NCBI GenBank assembly: GCA_949288415.1
Contig: CASEKE010000048.1
Span: forward strand, 82,574-146,573
Direction of reading: 5' to 3'
DNA: 64,000 nt
From: an uncultured Spirochaetales bacterium
GTDB lineage: Bacteria; Spirochaetota; Spirochaetia; Sphaerochaetales; Sphaerochaetaceae
Positions 28,216-37,202 of this stretch are shown in pieces. Position 1 is the stretch's first letter, and each line of letters starts with the position of its first letter. Both the position numbers and the translations under genes were made by a program. Under the pieces are notes generated by a model, which saw nothing but the letters and a program-made list of their open reading frames with translations, was not told the DNA's origin and did no database searches.

Positions 28216-28715
28216 ATGGACATATTCGAACCGATCGACATGGTCTGCTTCCTGGCGCAGGATCTATCCGGCCCTTATGCATGCAGCCCTGGTCGCGGTC
28301 AATTCCATCTAAGAGGCCAGAATTGACTTCGGCGTATGCGGCAGCCCCAGTTTCTGGAACCGTATGCATGCGTCGTTCACCCACATGGAAAAGGACGGGA
28401 ACCGATTCTGCGAGCTTTTTATCGGCTTCTGTGAGGACAGGGATATTATGCCCGCTCCGTCCTCGTGTGCGATCCGCCAAAGGATGGCATACCTAAAAAT
28501 GTCGTCTGCTTCTCGATGATTCCATGGGCGGACTTCACGTCCTTCTGCCACCATCCAAAGGAGAAATGAAGCCGATATTCACGTTCGACAGGTTCTCCAT
28601 GGATCCCGACGGACGGACGAGGATTCCCGTCTCTCTGCATGTGCACCACGGCGTGCTCGATGGCCGACACGCATCGATGCTCGTCTCGAGGATGGCGGAA
28701 AAGCTGTTGCGATAG
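28216..28715 (+). pseudogene. Decayed chloramphenicol-acetyltransferase-like gene
   Basis: Segments of a CAT-like trimeric acetyltransferase can be read in several frames. MDIFEPIDM opens at 28216. IYPALMHAALVAVNSI then appears in another frame and is cut by TAA at 28310-28312. RIDFGVCGSPSFWNRMHASF follows in that frame. GYYARSVLVCDPPKDGIPKN and MIPWADFTSF read in a third phase from about 28441 and end at TGA 28567. IPVSLHVHHGVLDGRHAS, with the catalytic HHxxxDG motif, reads in yet another phase to TAG at 28713. About 45 codons also seem deleted near 28240-28260. No single frame can give a working enzyme. The promoter-like TATAAT remains in place. Confidence 0.85.
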
Positions 28716-28727
28716 CACTCTGGCACG

Positions 28728-30074
28728 TCATATTTTCTGTTCGAGCCCGTGCAGCCAGTCCGCCTTCGCAAGATACCATATGAAGCATATGCAGCTTATC
28801 GTCCATGTCAGAGGATAGGCCGTGTATATGATTTCTATCCTGTGCACGAAGGAGAGTGCCACGGTTATGTAGGCCACCCTGAGGGCGCACCATACTCCGA
28901 ACATTATGTACATCGGCACCGCCGCCTTGCCTGCGCCTCTCAGAATTCCAGCTATGCAGTGGGCAAGGGCGAGGAAGCAGAAGAACAGACTTTCGATCCT
29001 GGCCTGCCTGGTGCCGTATGCGACAACTGCGGGATCGTCGTTGAATAGAGCCACCAGAAACGGCGCGAAGATAAATAGGGCCACACCGATCAGTTCCGCC
29101 ATGCTCATCGAGCAGACTATGCCGAACCTTGCACCCTTTTTTGCCCTGTCGTAGTTTTTCGCTCCGAGATTCTGGCCCATGAACGTGGTTAGCGCGAGCG
29201 AAAAGCATGTGATCGGGAGGAATACGAATCCCTCGATCTTGGAATAAGCGCCGCTTCCTGCGACGGCGTTCGATTGGAATGTGTTGATATTTGTCTGCAC
29301 AATCAGGTTCGCGAACGCGGTCACCGAGTTCTGAATCCCTGCAGGAAGGCCGAAGCGGACGATCTCTCGCAGCATCGGACCGTCGAGACGGAGCTCTTTG
29401 AGCCTTACCTGGTAGAACGTCTTTTCCTTCGTGAGCTTCCCGATGCAGAGGACCATGCTTATCGCTTGGCTGATGGTCGTCGCAAGCGCGGCGGAACCGA
29501 CCCCGTAGCCCAGACCCCTTATGAAGAAGACGTCCAGAACGACGTTCGTCACAGAGGATATCACCAGATAGTAGAGCGGATGCCTGCTGTCTCCCAAGGC
29601 GTTCATTATTCCAGTCGCGAAGTTGTACACTACCGAGAATATGATTCCGTACGAGTATATCCTGAAGTACGAGATGGATTGAGGCAGGATGTCTTCAGGG
29701 GTCTTCATCAGCCTGAGTATCGTCGGTGTGAACAGAACGCTGAAGAAAGTCAGGAAAATCCCAGATGCCAGACCGAAGGCGATGTCCGTGTGTACAGCCT
29801 TGCCGAGTCTATCGTAATCGCGCGCTCCGAAGCACTTCGAGATCACGATTCCCGCTCCGAGAGCGACGCCGTTGAAGAAGCCTACCATCATGAATATCAG
29901 AGACCCGGAAGACGAGACGGCTGCAAGGGCCTCGGGCCCGAGGTAGTTTCCGACTATCAGACTGTCGGCGGCGTTGTAGAGCTGCTGGAACAGATTGCCG
30001 AGAAAGAGAGGCACTGCGAACTGCACTATCCCTCTCTGGATGGAACCTGTTGTGAAATCGATGTTCCTGTTCAT
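28728..30074 (-). CDS. MATE family multidrug/sodium antiporter
   Basis: 448 residues from MNRNIDFTTGSIQRGIV; GGAGGGGTGAAG directly upstream sets the start, and the frame beyond it is untranslated leader. The sequence carries the MATE N-terminal pattern (LFLGNLFQQLYNAADSLIVGNYLG) and twelve hydrophobic segments in two repeats, with a second-half QNSVTAFANLIVQ counterpart. It is likely to export cationic compounds in exchange for sodium or protons at the inner membrane. It ends 12 nt from the CAT-like pseudogene, in convergent orientation. Confidence 0.92.
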   Translation of the reverse strand: MNRNIDFTTGSIQRGIVQFAVPLFLGNLFQQLYNAADSLIVGNYLGPEALAAVSSSGSLIFMMVGFFNGVALGAGIVISKCFGARDYDRLGKAVHTDIAFGLASGIFLTFFSVLFTPTILRLMKTPEDILPQSISYFRIYSYGIIFSVVYNFATGIMNALGDSRHPLYYLVISSVTNVVLDVFFIRGLGYGVGSAALATTISQAISMVLCIGKLTKEKTFYQVRLKELRLDGPMLREIVRFGLPAGIQNSVTAFANLIVQTNINTFQSNAVAGSGAYSKIEGFVFLPITCFSLALTTFMGQNLGAKNYDRAKKGARFGIVCSMSMAELIGVALFIFAPFLVALFNDDPAVVAYGTRQARIESLFFCFLALAHCIAGILRGAGKAAVPMYIMFGVWCALRVAYITVALSFVHRIEIIYTAYPLTWTISCICFIWYLAKADWLHGLEQKI

Positions 30075-30110
30075 CTTCACCCCTCCGGACAAACATCGGA
30101 CCATACATGT

Positions 30111-30139
30111 TGTATACCATTCATAAAGACGATAGGCAA
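30111..30139 (-). promoter_or_regulatory. Promoter of the MATE gene
   Basis: On the minus strand TTGCCT (30139-30134), 17 bp spacer, TATACA (30116-30111). It is divergent from the tRNA-Lys promoter. Confidence 0.55.
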
Positions 30140-30245
30140 GACGGAAAACCATTCCGGAAGCAGCGGACGGCAGGGGCGGGAATACACTTTTGACATACGG
30201 AAAACCGCATTGCAGAAAAATTTTTTCTTTTTTGGATCAAACGTG

Positions 30246-30274
30246 TTGACAATAATCGAAGAAATCTGCATAGT
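30246..30274 (+). promoter_or_regulatory. Promoter of tRNA-Lys
   Basis: Perfect TTGACA (30246-30251), 17 bp spacer, CATAGT (30269-30274), about 25 nt before the tRNA. Confidence 0.75.
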
Positions 30275-30298
30275 ATTTCGAGGTTGAATTGGAAGAAT

Positions 30299-30371
30299 GG
30301 GCCGCTAGCTCAGCTGGTAGAGCAACAGACTCTTAATCTGTGGGTCAAAGGTTCGATCCCTTTGCGGCTCA
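30299..30371 (+). tRNA. tRNA-Lys (anticodon CTT)
   Basis: A 73 nt cloverleaf: acceptor GGGCCGC / GCGGCTC with discriminator A; D arm GCTC/GAGC; anticodon stem ACAGA/TCTGT with loop CTCTTAA (anticodon CTT); T arm AAAGG TTCGATC CCTTT. CCA is not encoded. It is identical to the minus-strand copy at 63887-63959. It has its own promoter and terminator. Confidence 0.96.
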
Positions 30372-30374
30372 AAG

Positions 30375-30402
30375 AGGACACTTGCACGGGTGTCCTTTTT
30401 TT
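30375..30402 (+). terminator. Terminator after tRNA-Lys
   Basis: AGGACAC / GTGTCCT 7 bp stem with an 8 nt loop and seven T residues. Confidence 0.88.
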
Positions 30403-30403
30403 G

Positions 30404-30988
30404 TCACCCGAGCGCAGGAAACAGTTCGGACTCGCCCCTGAACAGGATCATCCTGTAGAAATCGTAGTATCTGCCGTCCCTCAGCTTCATCGCGTTTTTC
30501 TCTGTCCCGTATATCTTGAAACCATGCGAAAGGTACAGTCCGACGGCTCTTTCGTTGACGGTCACCACCGAGAGCTCTATCTGTTCTAGGCCCTCTATCC
30601 TTGCTGCTGTCCTCAGCATGGTCTCGAGAAGAGCGGAGCCGATTCCCTTCCCCTGGTGGGCCTTCAGCACGCTTATGCCGAATTCCCCGCGATGGGCGAG
30701 CTTGCCCCTGTTCGGTGCGATTTTTCTGAAGTCGAGGCTTGCGACGATTTCTGGTTCGATTTTTCCGACCAGATAAAAATTTTCCGATGAAGAAACGTAC
30801 CCTTCGAGATACTTGACTTCATCTTCGGCGGTTGTGGACCACTCGTCGCCATAGCGCGAGAGGAAATCCGTTTCCGAAAAAACCTTCTTTGTGTAACGAG
30901 TCAGTTCTTCGGCATCTCCCGGGAAGGCCGTAGATATCGTAAGTGTTTCACCCGTTTTGAGTTGCTGTGATGTTTTCTTTATTGTCAT
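30404..30988 (-). CDS. GNAT family N-acetyltransferase
   Basis: 194 residues from the second ATG; the ATG at 30997 overlaps the -10 box and is rejected. The acetyl-CoA-binding motif A region reads ISVLKAHQGKGIGSALLETML near residue 115, followed by LSVVTVNERAVGLYLSHGFKIYG, the usual motif B pattern of RimI/YhhY-like enzymes. The acceptor is unknown. It converges with the tRNA-Lys terminator. Confidence 0.85.
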   Translation of the reverse strand: MTIKKTSQQLKTGETLTISTAFPGDAEELTRYTKKVFSETDFLSRYGDEWSTTAEDEVKYLEGYVSSSENFYLVGKIEPEIVASLDFRKIAPNRGKLAHRGEFGISVLKAHQGKGIGSALLETMLRTAARIEGLEQIELSVVTVNERAVGLYLSHGFKIYGTEKNAMKLRDGRYYDFYRMILFRGESELFPALG

Positions 30989-30995
30989 GATCTGC

Positions 30996-31001
30996 ATTAT
31001 A
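30996..31001 (-). promoter_or_regulatory. Leaderless -10 box of the GNAT gene
   Basis: A perfect TATAAT on the minus strand, 7 nt before the ATG at 30988. TTGTGG at 31026-31021 is a weak -35 with 19 bp spacing. Confidence 0.5.
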
Positions 31002-31036
31002 GCATAAAAAAATTACGTCGCCACAAAAAATAAAGA

Positions 31037-31091
31037 GGTCTCCCGGGAAGGAAAATTTTCGTTTGGGGTATGAAGAAAAACCCGGGAGACC
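31037..31091. repeat. Perfect 11 bp GC-rich inverted repeat, possible RNA hairpin
   Basis: GGTCTCCCGGG (31037-31047) and CCCGGGAGACC (31081-31091) are exact inverted copies around 33 nt. On the minus strand the hairpin is followed by TCTTTATTTTTT, so it may terminate or attenuate a minus-strand transcript running toward the GNAT gene. The remaining 31092-31230 stretch is AT-rich and shows no convincing gene. Confidence 0.5.
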
Positions 31092-31258
31092 AAAGTCTAT
31101 TCTGCTATGATTCGGATGATAGCGGCCAAATATGACATATGAATGGCCTTTTGTTCATAATTTGGTATTAGTTTTTTGAAGAAATGTGTGTTTTTTAATT
31201 TTGCAGTAGTCTTTTTTTCATTTTTGTATATTCTAGTATAAACAGAGGAACACATATC

Positions 31259-31822
31259 ATGGCAAACCAGGAAATCACAAAAAGTGCACTTGCTGCAGCT
31301 TTCAAGGCGCTTCTGGAGACCGAGAACTACGAGAGCGTCACAATCGGAAGCATCGCTGACAAGGCAGGGATAAGTAGGAATACGTTCTACTATCATTTCA
31401 AGGACAAGTCGGAATTGGTGAACTGGATTTTCCAGAAGGCCGTCGACACTATGAGCAAGGAAGATGAGACTAGCTACGTACGTCTCAGCGCGCTGGGAAG
31501 GTACTTCTATGAGAATCGCGGATACTACTCCAAGATTCTGCTTTCATCGGCCTATCTGAACTTCATCACCTATTTCACCGATTACGAGCAGAAGGTAATC
31601 CGGGAGAGAATCCTTTCTCTCGGCGGGGACCTGGCATTCACCGAGAAGGAGCTTCAGAGAATTTCCAGGTTCTATGCGAACGGCCTCGTGGGCAACCTTA
31701 TGGATTGGGCAAGACGCGGCATGGAGAAGGACCCGGAGACATATGTCCGCATGATTACGGACATCATCAACGGCGAAGTCTCTCGCAGAATAAAGGAAGC
31801 CAAGGCCTCCGAAGAGGACTGA
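31259..31822 (+). CDS. TetR/AcrR family transcriptional regulator
   Basis: 187 residues. The N-terminal TetR helix-turn-helix is clear: TKSALAAAFKALLE, then YESVTIGSIADKAGISRNTFYYHFKDKSELVNWIF. The C-terminal ligand-binding helices contain MDWARRGMEKDPETYVRMITDI. GAGGAA lies 8 nt before the ATG, with TAGTAT (31234-31239) as a likely -10. Its target is unknown; no efflux gene sits directly beside it. Confidence 0.92.
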   Translation: MANQEITKSALAAAFKALLETENYESVTIGSIADKAGISRNTFYYHFKDKSELVNWIFQKAVDTMSKEDETSYVRLSALGRYFYENRGYYSKILLSSAYLNFITYFTDYEQKVIRERILSLGGDLAFTEKELQRISRFYANGLVGNLMDWARRGMEKDPETYVRMITDIINGEVSRRIKEAKASEED

Positions 31823-31856
31823 GAGGGCGGGGCGTTCCCATCCGTTTCTGGATGTG

Positions 31857-31904
31857 GGCTGTGGCGGCATCCGGTAAGACCGGATCCGATCGCAGCCTTT
31901 TTTT
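31857..31904 (+). terminator. Terminator after the TetR gene
   Basis: Outer GGCTG/CAGCC and inner ATCCGGT/ACCGGAT pairs flank an AAG loop and are followed by seven T residues. Confidence 0.85.
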
Positions 31905-31930
31905 ATCCCCTTGCCCTGGAGAATGCGGGT

Positions 31931-32719
31931 TCAGGCCATTCCGTCCTTTTCCATCTGTTCCCTCGTCTCGTGCCAATACGCATCGAGCTTGCCCGCATAG
32001 CCGTCCTTCCATGGCTTCATCCTTCCGGCATAGTGGATGATTGCTGCGTCCTTTTCGTCGGCGTTCCTTAGTACCCTGATCCTTTCGGAGAGGTTGTACC
32101 GGGTCTCCTCGATCAGTTCGATTCTGTTGCCATGGGCAATGTAGAGCACATCCTGGTCCGGCAGGATGAAGAGATTTCGCCTCCTTCTCATGATTCTCAT
32201 CAGCCTTTTGTCCTCGTTGCCGATCTTCCTCAGCTCGGCGAGGTTTATCATCATGACTCCAGTATTCGGGTAGACCTTCCGAGGGAATGCAAGCAGTCTG
32301 ATCGAATTGAGCATCCGCATGAGAAATTTGACATGGCTTGTCGCCTTGTAGAGGGATGCGTTCCTGAACGGGCTGTGGTACAGCTTATTGAGGTCCTTCC
32401 TCACGATTATGTCCGGATCCAGGTACAGGACACGGTCCGCATCGTCCGGAAGGAAGTCCTTTGCAAACAGTCTCAGATACATCTCTACGGGATATCTGGA
32501 AGTTGTCTTGACCTTCTCTGCAAGATTGTCCGCCCTGATTGCCGTGAATTCCATGGCTTCGTCGGCAAGCCCGCTTTCGAGACGTCTTTCGTCTTCCTCA
32601 TCCAGGCTCGTCGAGAGGACATATACGCAGAGCGGCTCGCTCTGCGTGCGCTTGAGCGAATAGAGCATCGTCCTGGCGATGTCCAGGTAACGTCTGTCAA
32701 GAGTTATCAGAATGTTCAA
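31931..32719 (-). CDS. GT8 family glycosyltransferase
   Basis: 262 residues with a TTG start preceded by GGGAGG. The nucleotide-sugar-binding beginning MNILITLDRRYLDIARTMLYSL and the metal-binding D-P-D in RVLYLDPDIIVRKDL near residue 97 are GT8 traits, as are NTGVMMINLAELR near 150 and PDQDVLYIAHG near 186. The late segment IIHYAGRMKPWKDG is the usual GT8 C-terminal HxxGxxKPW motif. It probably adds a hexose to a surface glycan; donor and acceptor are unknown. Confidence 0.9.
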   Translation of the reverse strand: MNILITLDRRYLDIARTMLYSLKRTQSEPLCVYVLSTSLDEEDERRLESGLADEAMEFTAIRADNLAEKVKTTSRYPVEMYLRLFAKDFLPDDADRVLYLDPDIIVRKDLNKLYHSPFRNASLYKATSHVKFLMRMLNSIRLLAFPRKVYPNTGVMMINLAELRKIGNEDKRLMRIMRRRRNLFILPDQDVLYIAHGNRIELIEETRYNLSERIRVLRNADEKDAAIIHYAGRMKPWKDGYAGKLDAYWHETREQMEKDGMA

Positions 32720-32846
32720 TTTGTCCTCCCATCGGGACGGCCATCTACGTTCCGGACAGGTCGTCCCTTACTGATGATAAGTCCATATCGCTACGTTTTC
32801 AAAGCCCTGAAGAAAAATTTTGCATCTTGAACGAAAAATCATGCCC

Positions 32847-32866
32847 ATGGTATTGAATAATACCAT
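32847..32866. promoter_or_regulatory. Palindromic operator-like site upstream of the activase gene
   Basis: ATGGTATT (32847-32854), GAAT, AATACCAT (32859-32866): a perfect 8 bp dyad about 110 bp before the activase start. The binding protein is unknown. Confidence 0.45.
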
Positions 32867-32975
32867 CGCTTTGGTTTAAGTTCTTTTCAACGGATGGGGA
32901 CTGTCCGTGTCCAAACTTCGACCGTTTTTTATTATTTTCTTTTGCAAAAAGAAGTTGAATGCAGGGGAGAAATTG

Positions 32976-35906
32976 ATGGAATACTATTTGGGAATAGATA
33001 TCGGGAGTACCACGGTAAAGCTTGTGCTTGTGGACAGCTCCGAACAGTTGCTTTACAAATCCTATCGAAGGCATTTTTCGAGGACCAGCGAGATCGTTCT
33101 CGAGGAGTTGGAGAAGATAATGTCCAAGTACTCCAATATCGACGTCCACGTCGCAATGACCGGATCCGGAGGCCTCGATCTGAGCACGAAGGCAGGAATA
33201 CCGTTCGTTCAGGAGGTCTTCGCGACGGGCAGCTATGTGGAAAAGTTCTATCCTGACACCGATGCGGCAATCGAACTTGGAGGAGAGGATGCCAAGATCA
33301 TCTTCTTCGGTGCGTCCACCGACGAGAGGATGAACGGAACGTGCGCCGGAGGGACGGGAGCGTTCATCGACCAGATGGCGAGCCTCATAAACGTGAGCCT
33401 GGACGAGATGGACGAGCTCAGTCAGACTACAGATGTGTCATATCCGATCGCATCCCGTTGCGGCGTATTCGCAAAGAGCGACATACAACCCCTGATCAAC
33501 CAGGGCGCTAGCAAGGCAAGCATCGCGAGGAGCGTATACCGTGCCGTTGCGGACCAGACTATAGGCGGCCTTGCCGGCGGCCATCCCATAAAGGGCAACG
33601 TGCTTTTCCTCGGAGGTCCTCTGACATTTACGAAGGGACTGAGGGAAGCGTTCACCGACGCATTGCCGGACATCAATCCGATTCTGCCGGAGGATACGGA
33701 ATTCTTCGTCGCGTTCGGAGCCGCGTATTTCGCCCATTCCGACGGAAAAACGCTCATACTCAGGGAACTTATCTCAAACATCCATCGTGCAAGCGAGATG
33801 AAGGGAGACCAGAACACTCTTGCGCCTCTTTTCACCAGTCATGCGGAATGGCAGGAGTTCAGCAAGGCGCACGAGAACTCCGCAGAGCTTTTCGAGACAG
33901 ACAAGTCATCGAGCCGGATAGCGTACATAGGTGTCGATTCCGGAAGCACCACGACGAAGCTCGTCGCGATCAACGAGAACTGCAGGATAATCTTCCAGGT
34001 ATATTCGGCGAACATGGGCAGTCCTCTGGACACTGTCCGGCAGGAGCTGCTCGAGTTCCATGCGCAGTTCCCGTCGATCAAGGTGGCTGGGGTCACAGTT
34101 ACGGGCTATGGCGAAGAGCTCATGAAGAGTGCGTTCTCCCTTGACCATGGAGTCGTCGAGACAGTGGCGCACTACAGGGCGGCACGTTTCTTCAAGAACG
34201 ACGTCGACTTCATAATCGACATCGGCGGGCAGGACATGAAGTGCTTCTCCGTATCGGAGGACGGAATCGATGACATAACGCTGAACGAGGCGTGCTCCTC
34301 GGGCTGCGGCAGCTTTTTGGAGACATTCGCCAAGAGCATGGGTCTTTCGATAGAGCAGTTCTCGCATCTGGCACTCTTTGCGGAACATCCGGCGGACCTT
34401 GGTTCGAGGTGCACAGTATTCATGAACTCTTCAGTGAAGCAGGCCCAGAAGAACGGTGCAAGCCTTGCCGACATCGCCGCAGGTCTTTCCATAAGCGTTG
34501 TCAAGAACGCTCTCTTCAAGGTTCTCAGGGTCCGTTCTGCCGAGGATCTGGGCAGGAACGTGGTCGTGCAGGGGGGAACGTTCCAGAACGACGCGGTGCT
34601 TCGGGCTTTCGAGCTTATGCTGGGGCGTTCGGTGATAAGGCCCTCGATTGCAGGACTCATGGGAGCAATGGGGGCAGCCCTTATAAGCCATGACATGTTC
34701 AAGGACGGGGAAAGTTCCATTTCGTGGCCACTTGTGGAGGAGTTCAGGCACGAGAGCAGGCATACGAAATGCTCGGGATGCCAGAACCATTGCGACCTGA
34801 CCATAAACATTTTTCCGAACGGAAGAAGATACATCTCCGGTGCACGCTGCTCGAAGGGAGAAGGCAAGGGGAACAACGAGGTTCTGCCGAACCTTTACAG
34901 GTGGAAGAAGGAGGCCCTTTCGAAGTATTTCGACATGAAGGCGGACGGGCCGGTCATCGGCATCCCGATGGTGCTGTATTTCTACGACCTTCTTCCGTTC
35001 TTCGCTACCGCGCTTCACGAGATGGGCTTCTCTGTTTCGGTCTCTGGATTCTCCACTAGGAATCTATACAGGAAGGGACAGATGACGATTCCTTCCGACA
35101 CGATATGCTATGGCGCGAAGATTGCCCACGGCCACGTGATGTTGCTTGCCGAGAAGAAGGTGGATGCCATCTTCTATCCTATGACAAGTTACAACATTGA
35201 TGAGCACATGGCGGACAATCACTATATGTGTCCTGTTGTGGCGTACTATCCTGAGGTTCTGAAGGCAAACGTCGAGGCTTTGGCCGATACGCGGTTTTTG
35301 ACCCCGTTCCTCGATTTCTCGCACGAGGGGAATCTTGCACGGCAGCTGTTGGAGGCCCTCTCGCCCCTCAAGGGCGATCTGAACCTGCATCGCGTGTCTG
35401 CGGCGCTCGAGAAGGGCAGACAGGCTCAGGACAGCTATCGCAAGGCTCTTTCGGACGAGCGCGTGAAGGCCTTCGAATTCGCCCGCAGTCAAGGCCGCAA
35501 GATTGTCGTGCTTGCAGGAAGGCCATACCATGTGGATCCGGAGCTCAACCATGGCATAGACGAGCTCCTCTCGTCCCTTGGATTCGTCGTGGTCACCGAG
35601 GATTCGTTTCCGCTTTCCAAGAAGAGGGAAAGGCACGTGCTCAACCAGTGGACCTACCACAACAGAATGTACAACGCAGCGGAAGCCATCAAGGATGAGC
35701 CCGATACCGAGCTGGTACAGCTCATCAGTTTCGGATGCGGCCTCGATGCGGTCACGAGCGACGAGGTCAAGGAGATACTCAAAGGAGAAGGCAAGCTCTA
35801 TACTTCCCTCAAGATCGACGAGATAAACAATCTCGGTGCGGCCAGGATAAGGCTCAGAAGCCTCGCGGCTGCGATGGACGAAAGGAAGAGAAAGCAGAAT
35901 GGCTAA
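32976..35906 (+). CDS. Acyl-CoA dehydratase activase-like protein (double BcrAD/BadFG ATPase)
   Basis: 976 residues from the ATG preceded by GGGGAG. Two ASKHA ATPase modules are present: the first opens with LGIDIGSTTVKLVLVD, the second near residue 320 with IGVDSGSTTTKLVAI; each has a cysteine-bearing loop (GTCAGGTGAFIDQM and NEACSSGCGSFLETF). A DUF2229-like C-terminal region follows with CSGCQNHC near residue 620. Such proteins hydrolyse ATP to push an electron from a 4Fe-4S cluster into a 2-hydroxyacyl-CoA dehydratase-type partner. The partner-like gene overlaps it by 8 nt. Confidence 0.88.
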   Translation: MEYYLGIDIGSTTVKLVLVDSSEQLLYKSYRRHFSRTSEIVLEELEKIMSKYSNIDVHVAMTGSGGLDLSTKAGIPFVQEVFATGSYVEKFYPDTDAAIELGGEDAKIIFFGASTDERMNGTCAGGTGAFIDQMASLINVSLDEMDELSQTTDVSYPIASRCGVFAKSDIQPLINQGASKASIARSVYRAVADQTIGGLAGGHPIKGNVLFLGGPLTFTKGLREAFTDALPDINPILPEDTEFFVAFGAAYFAHSDGKTLILRELISNIHRASEMKGDQNTLAPLFTSHAEWQEFSKAHENSAELFETDKSSSRIAYIGVDSGSTTTKLVAINENCRIIFQVYSANMGSPLDTVRQELLEFHAQFPSIKVAGVTVTGYGEELMKSAFSLDHGVVETVAHYRAARFFKNDVDFIIDIGGQDMKCFSVSEDGIDDITLNEACSSGCGSFLETFAKSMGLSIEQFSHLALFAEHPADLGSRCTVFMNSSVKQAQKNGASLADIAAGLSISVVKNALFKVLRVRSAEDLGRNVVVQGGTFQNDAVLRAFELMLGRSVIRPSIAGLMGAMGAALISHDMFKDGESSISWPLVEEFRHESRHTKCSGCQNHCDLTINIFPNGRRYISGARCSKGEGKGNNEVLPNLYRWKKEALSKYFDMKADGPVIGIPMVLYFYDLLPFFATALHEMGFSVSVSGFSTRNLYRKGQMTIPSDTICYGAKIAHGHVMLLAEKKVDAIFYPMTSYNIDEHMADNHYMCPVVAYYPEVLKANVEALADTRFLTPFLDFSHEGNLARQLLEALSPLKGDLNLHRVSAALEKGRQAQDSYRKALSDERVKAFEFARSQGRKIVVLAGRPYHVDPELNHGIDELLSSLGFVVVTEDSFPLSKKRERHVLNQWTYHNRMYNAAEAIKDEPDTELVQLISFGCGLDAVTSDEVKEILKGEGKLYTSLKIDEINNLGAARIRLRSLAAAMDERKRKQNG

Positions 35907-37107
35907 GGATTTCAGGGACTATACGATACTTGTGCCGATGATGGCGGAGCCTCATTTCACTCTGATGGTGGATGCACTCAACAAGTCGGGATACAATTTC
36001 GAGATTCTTTCCACGGGATTCGAGCAGGTTATAGACTACGGCCTCAAGTTCGTCCACAACGACATGTGCTACCCTGCGCTTATAGTGATAGGGCAGTTCA
36101 TAGAGGCTCTTTCATCCGGCAGGTACTCGGGCAGAAAGGTCGCGGTCCTTCTTCCCCAGACGGGAGGAGGCTGCAGGGCCTCGAACTATGTGTTCCTTCT
36201 TAGGAAGGCTCTGGAGAGATCCGGCTTCAAGGATGTACCCGTCATATCCCTGAACGCCTCCGGTATAGACGAGAACACGCTACACGTTCCGTTCGGCGTG
36301 CTGATGAAGCTCGTAAACGCCCTTTTCTACGGCGATTTCATCAGGCTTCTCTACAACCAGGCCAGAAGCCATGAGAAGAACAAAGGAGATTCGAAGAAGG
36401 TCTACGACGAGGCTGTCGCGTTCCTCTGCGACGGCTCGCGGATGACACACGGCTTCAGGAAGAACATAGAGCACATAGCGGACATGTTCGAGACCGTCGA
36501 GAGGACGGACGAAAGAAAGCCGGTCGTCGGCATCGTCGGAGAGATATATTTGAAGTACTCCCCGATAGGCAACAACTACCTCGAGGACTACCTCGTCGAG
36601 AAGGGGGCCGAACCGGTGACAAGCGCCCTGGCGGACTTCATGCTCTATTGCATGAACAATACCATAGTCGACCATAGGGTCTACAAGATGGAGGGGATAT
36701 CATGGCTTCTGGTCAAGCCAGTGATGGATTTTGCCGTGCATAGGGAGAAGATGATGAACGATGTCATAAGAAAACGTACCGGATTCAGGGGAAGCCATAC
36801 TTTCAGGGACATAGAGAAGGCCAGAAGCGGGATAATAGACGTCGAGGTGAAGATGGGGGAGGGCTGGCTTCTTTCCTCCGAGATTGCCTCCTACATCGAG
36901 GAAGGGATCGAGAACGTCGTCATCGCGCAGCCCTTCGGATGCCTGCCGAACCACATCGTCGCCAGGGGCGCCCTTGCCAACATAAGGCGCAAGTATCCCG
37001 TGAGCAACGTCGTATCGGTGGACTACGACCCGTCGGCATCCCGTGCAAACCAGGAGAACAGAATCAATCTGATGCTGATGAACGCCCGGAAGCTTCTCGA
37101 GAAGTGA
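35899..37107 (+). CDS. 2-hydroxyacyl-CoA dehydratase-like component
   Basis: 402 residues, translationally coupled to the activase (8 nt overlap). It contains CYPALIVIGQFIEAL near residue 55, GGCRASNYVFLLRKAL near 92 and the late IAQPFGCLPNHIVARG near 350: cysteines of the HgdB/HgdC-like dehydratase fold that hold an iron-sulphur cluster. In many anaerobes this part is fused to the C-terminus of the activase as one protein of about 1400 residues; here it is a separate gene. The actual substrate is unknown. Confidence 0.82.
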   Translation: MAKDFRDYTILVPMMAEPHFTLMVDALNKSGYNFEILSTGFEQVIDYGLKFVHNDMCYPALIVIGQFIEALSSGRYSGRKVAVLLPQTGGGCRASNYVFLLRKALERSGFKDVPVISLNASGIDENTLHVPFGVLMKLVNALFYGDFIRLLYNQARSHEKNKGDSKKVYDEAVAFLCDGSRMTHGFRKNIEHIADMFETVERTDERKPVVGIVGEIYLKYSPIGNNYLEDYLVEKGAEPVTSALADFMLYCMNNTIVDHRVYKMEGISWLLVKPVMDFAVHREKMMNDVIRKRTGFRGSHTFRDIEKARSGIIDVEVKMGEGWLLSSEIASYIEEGIENVVIAQPFGCLPNHIVARGALANIRRKYPVSNVVSVDYDPSASRANQENRINLMLMNARKLLEK

Positions 37108-37126
37108 TTTTTCCCTTTTGTCGGAC

Positions 37127-37152
37127 AGCCCGTATGAAATCGGGCTTTTTTT
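37127..37152 (+). terminator. Terminator of the activase operon
   Basis: AGCCCG / CGGGCT stem, 8 nt loop, seven T residues. Confidence 0.85.
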
Positions 37153-37202
37153 GTATGATTTTCAGCTTCTTTATATCTGATTACCATACTGTTACAATAT
37201 AA

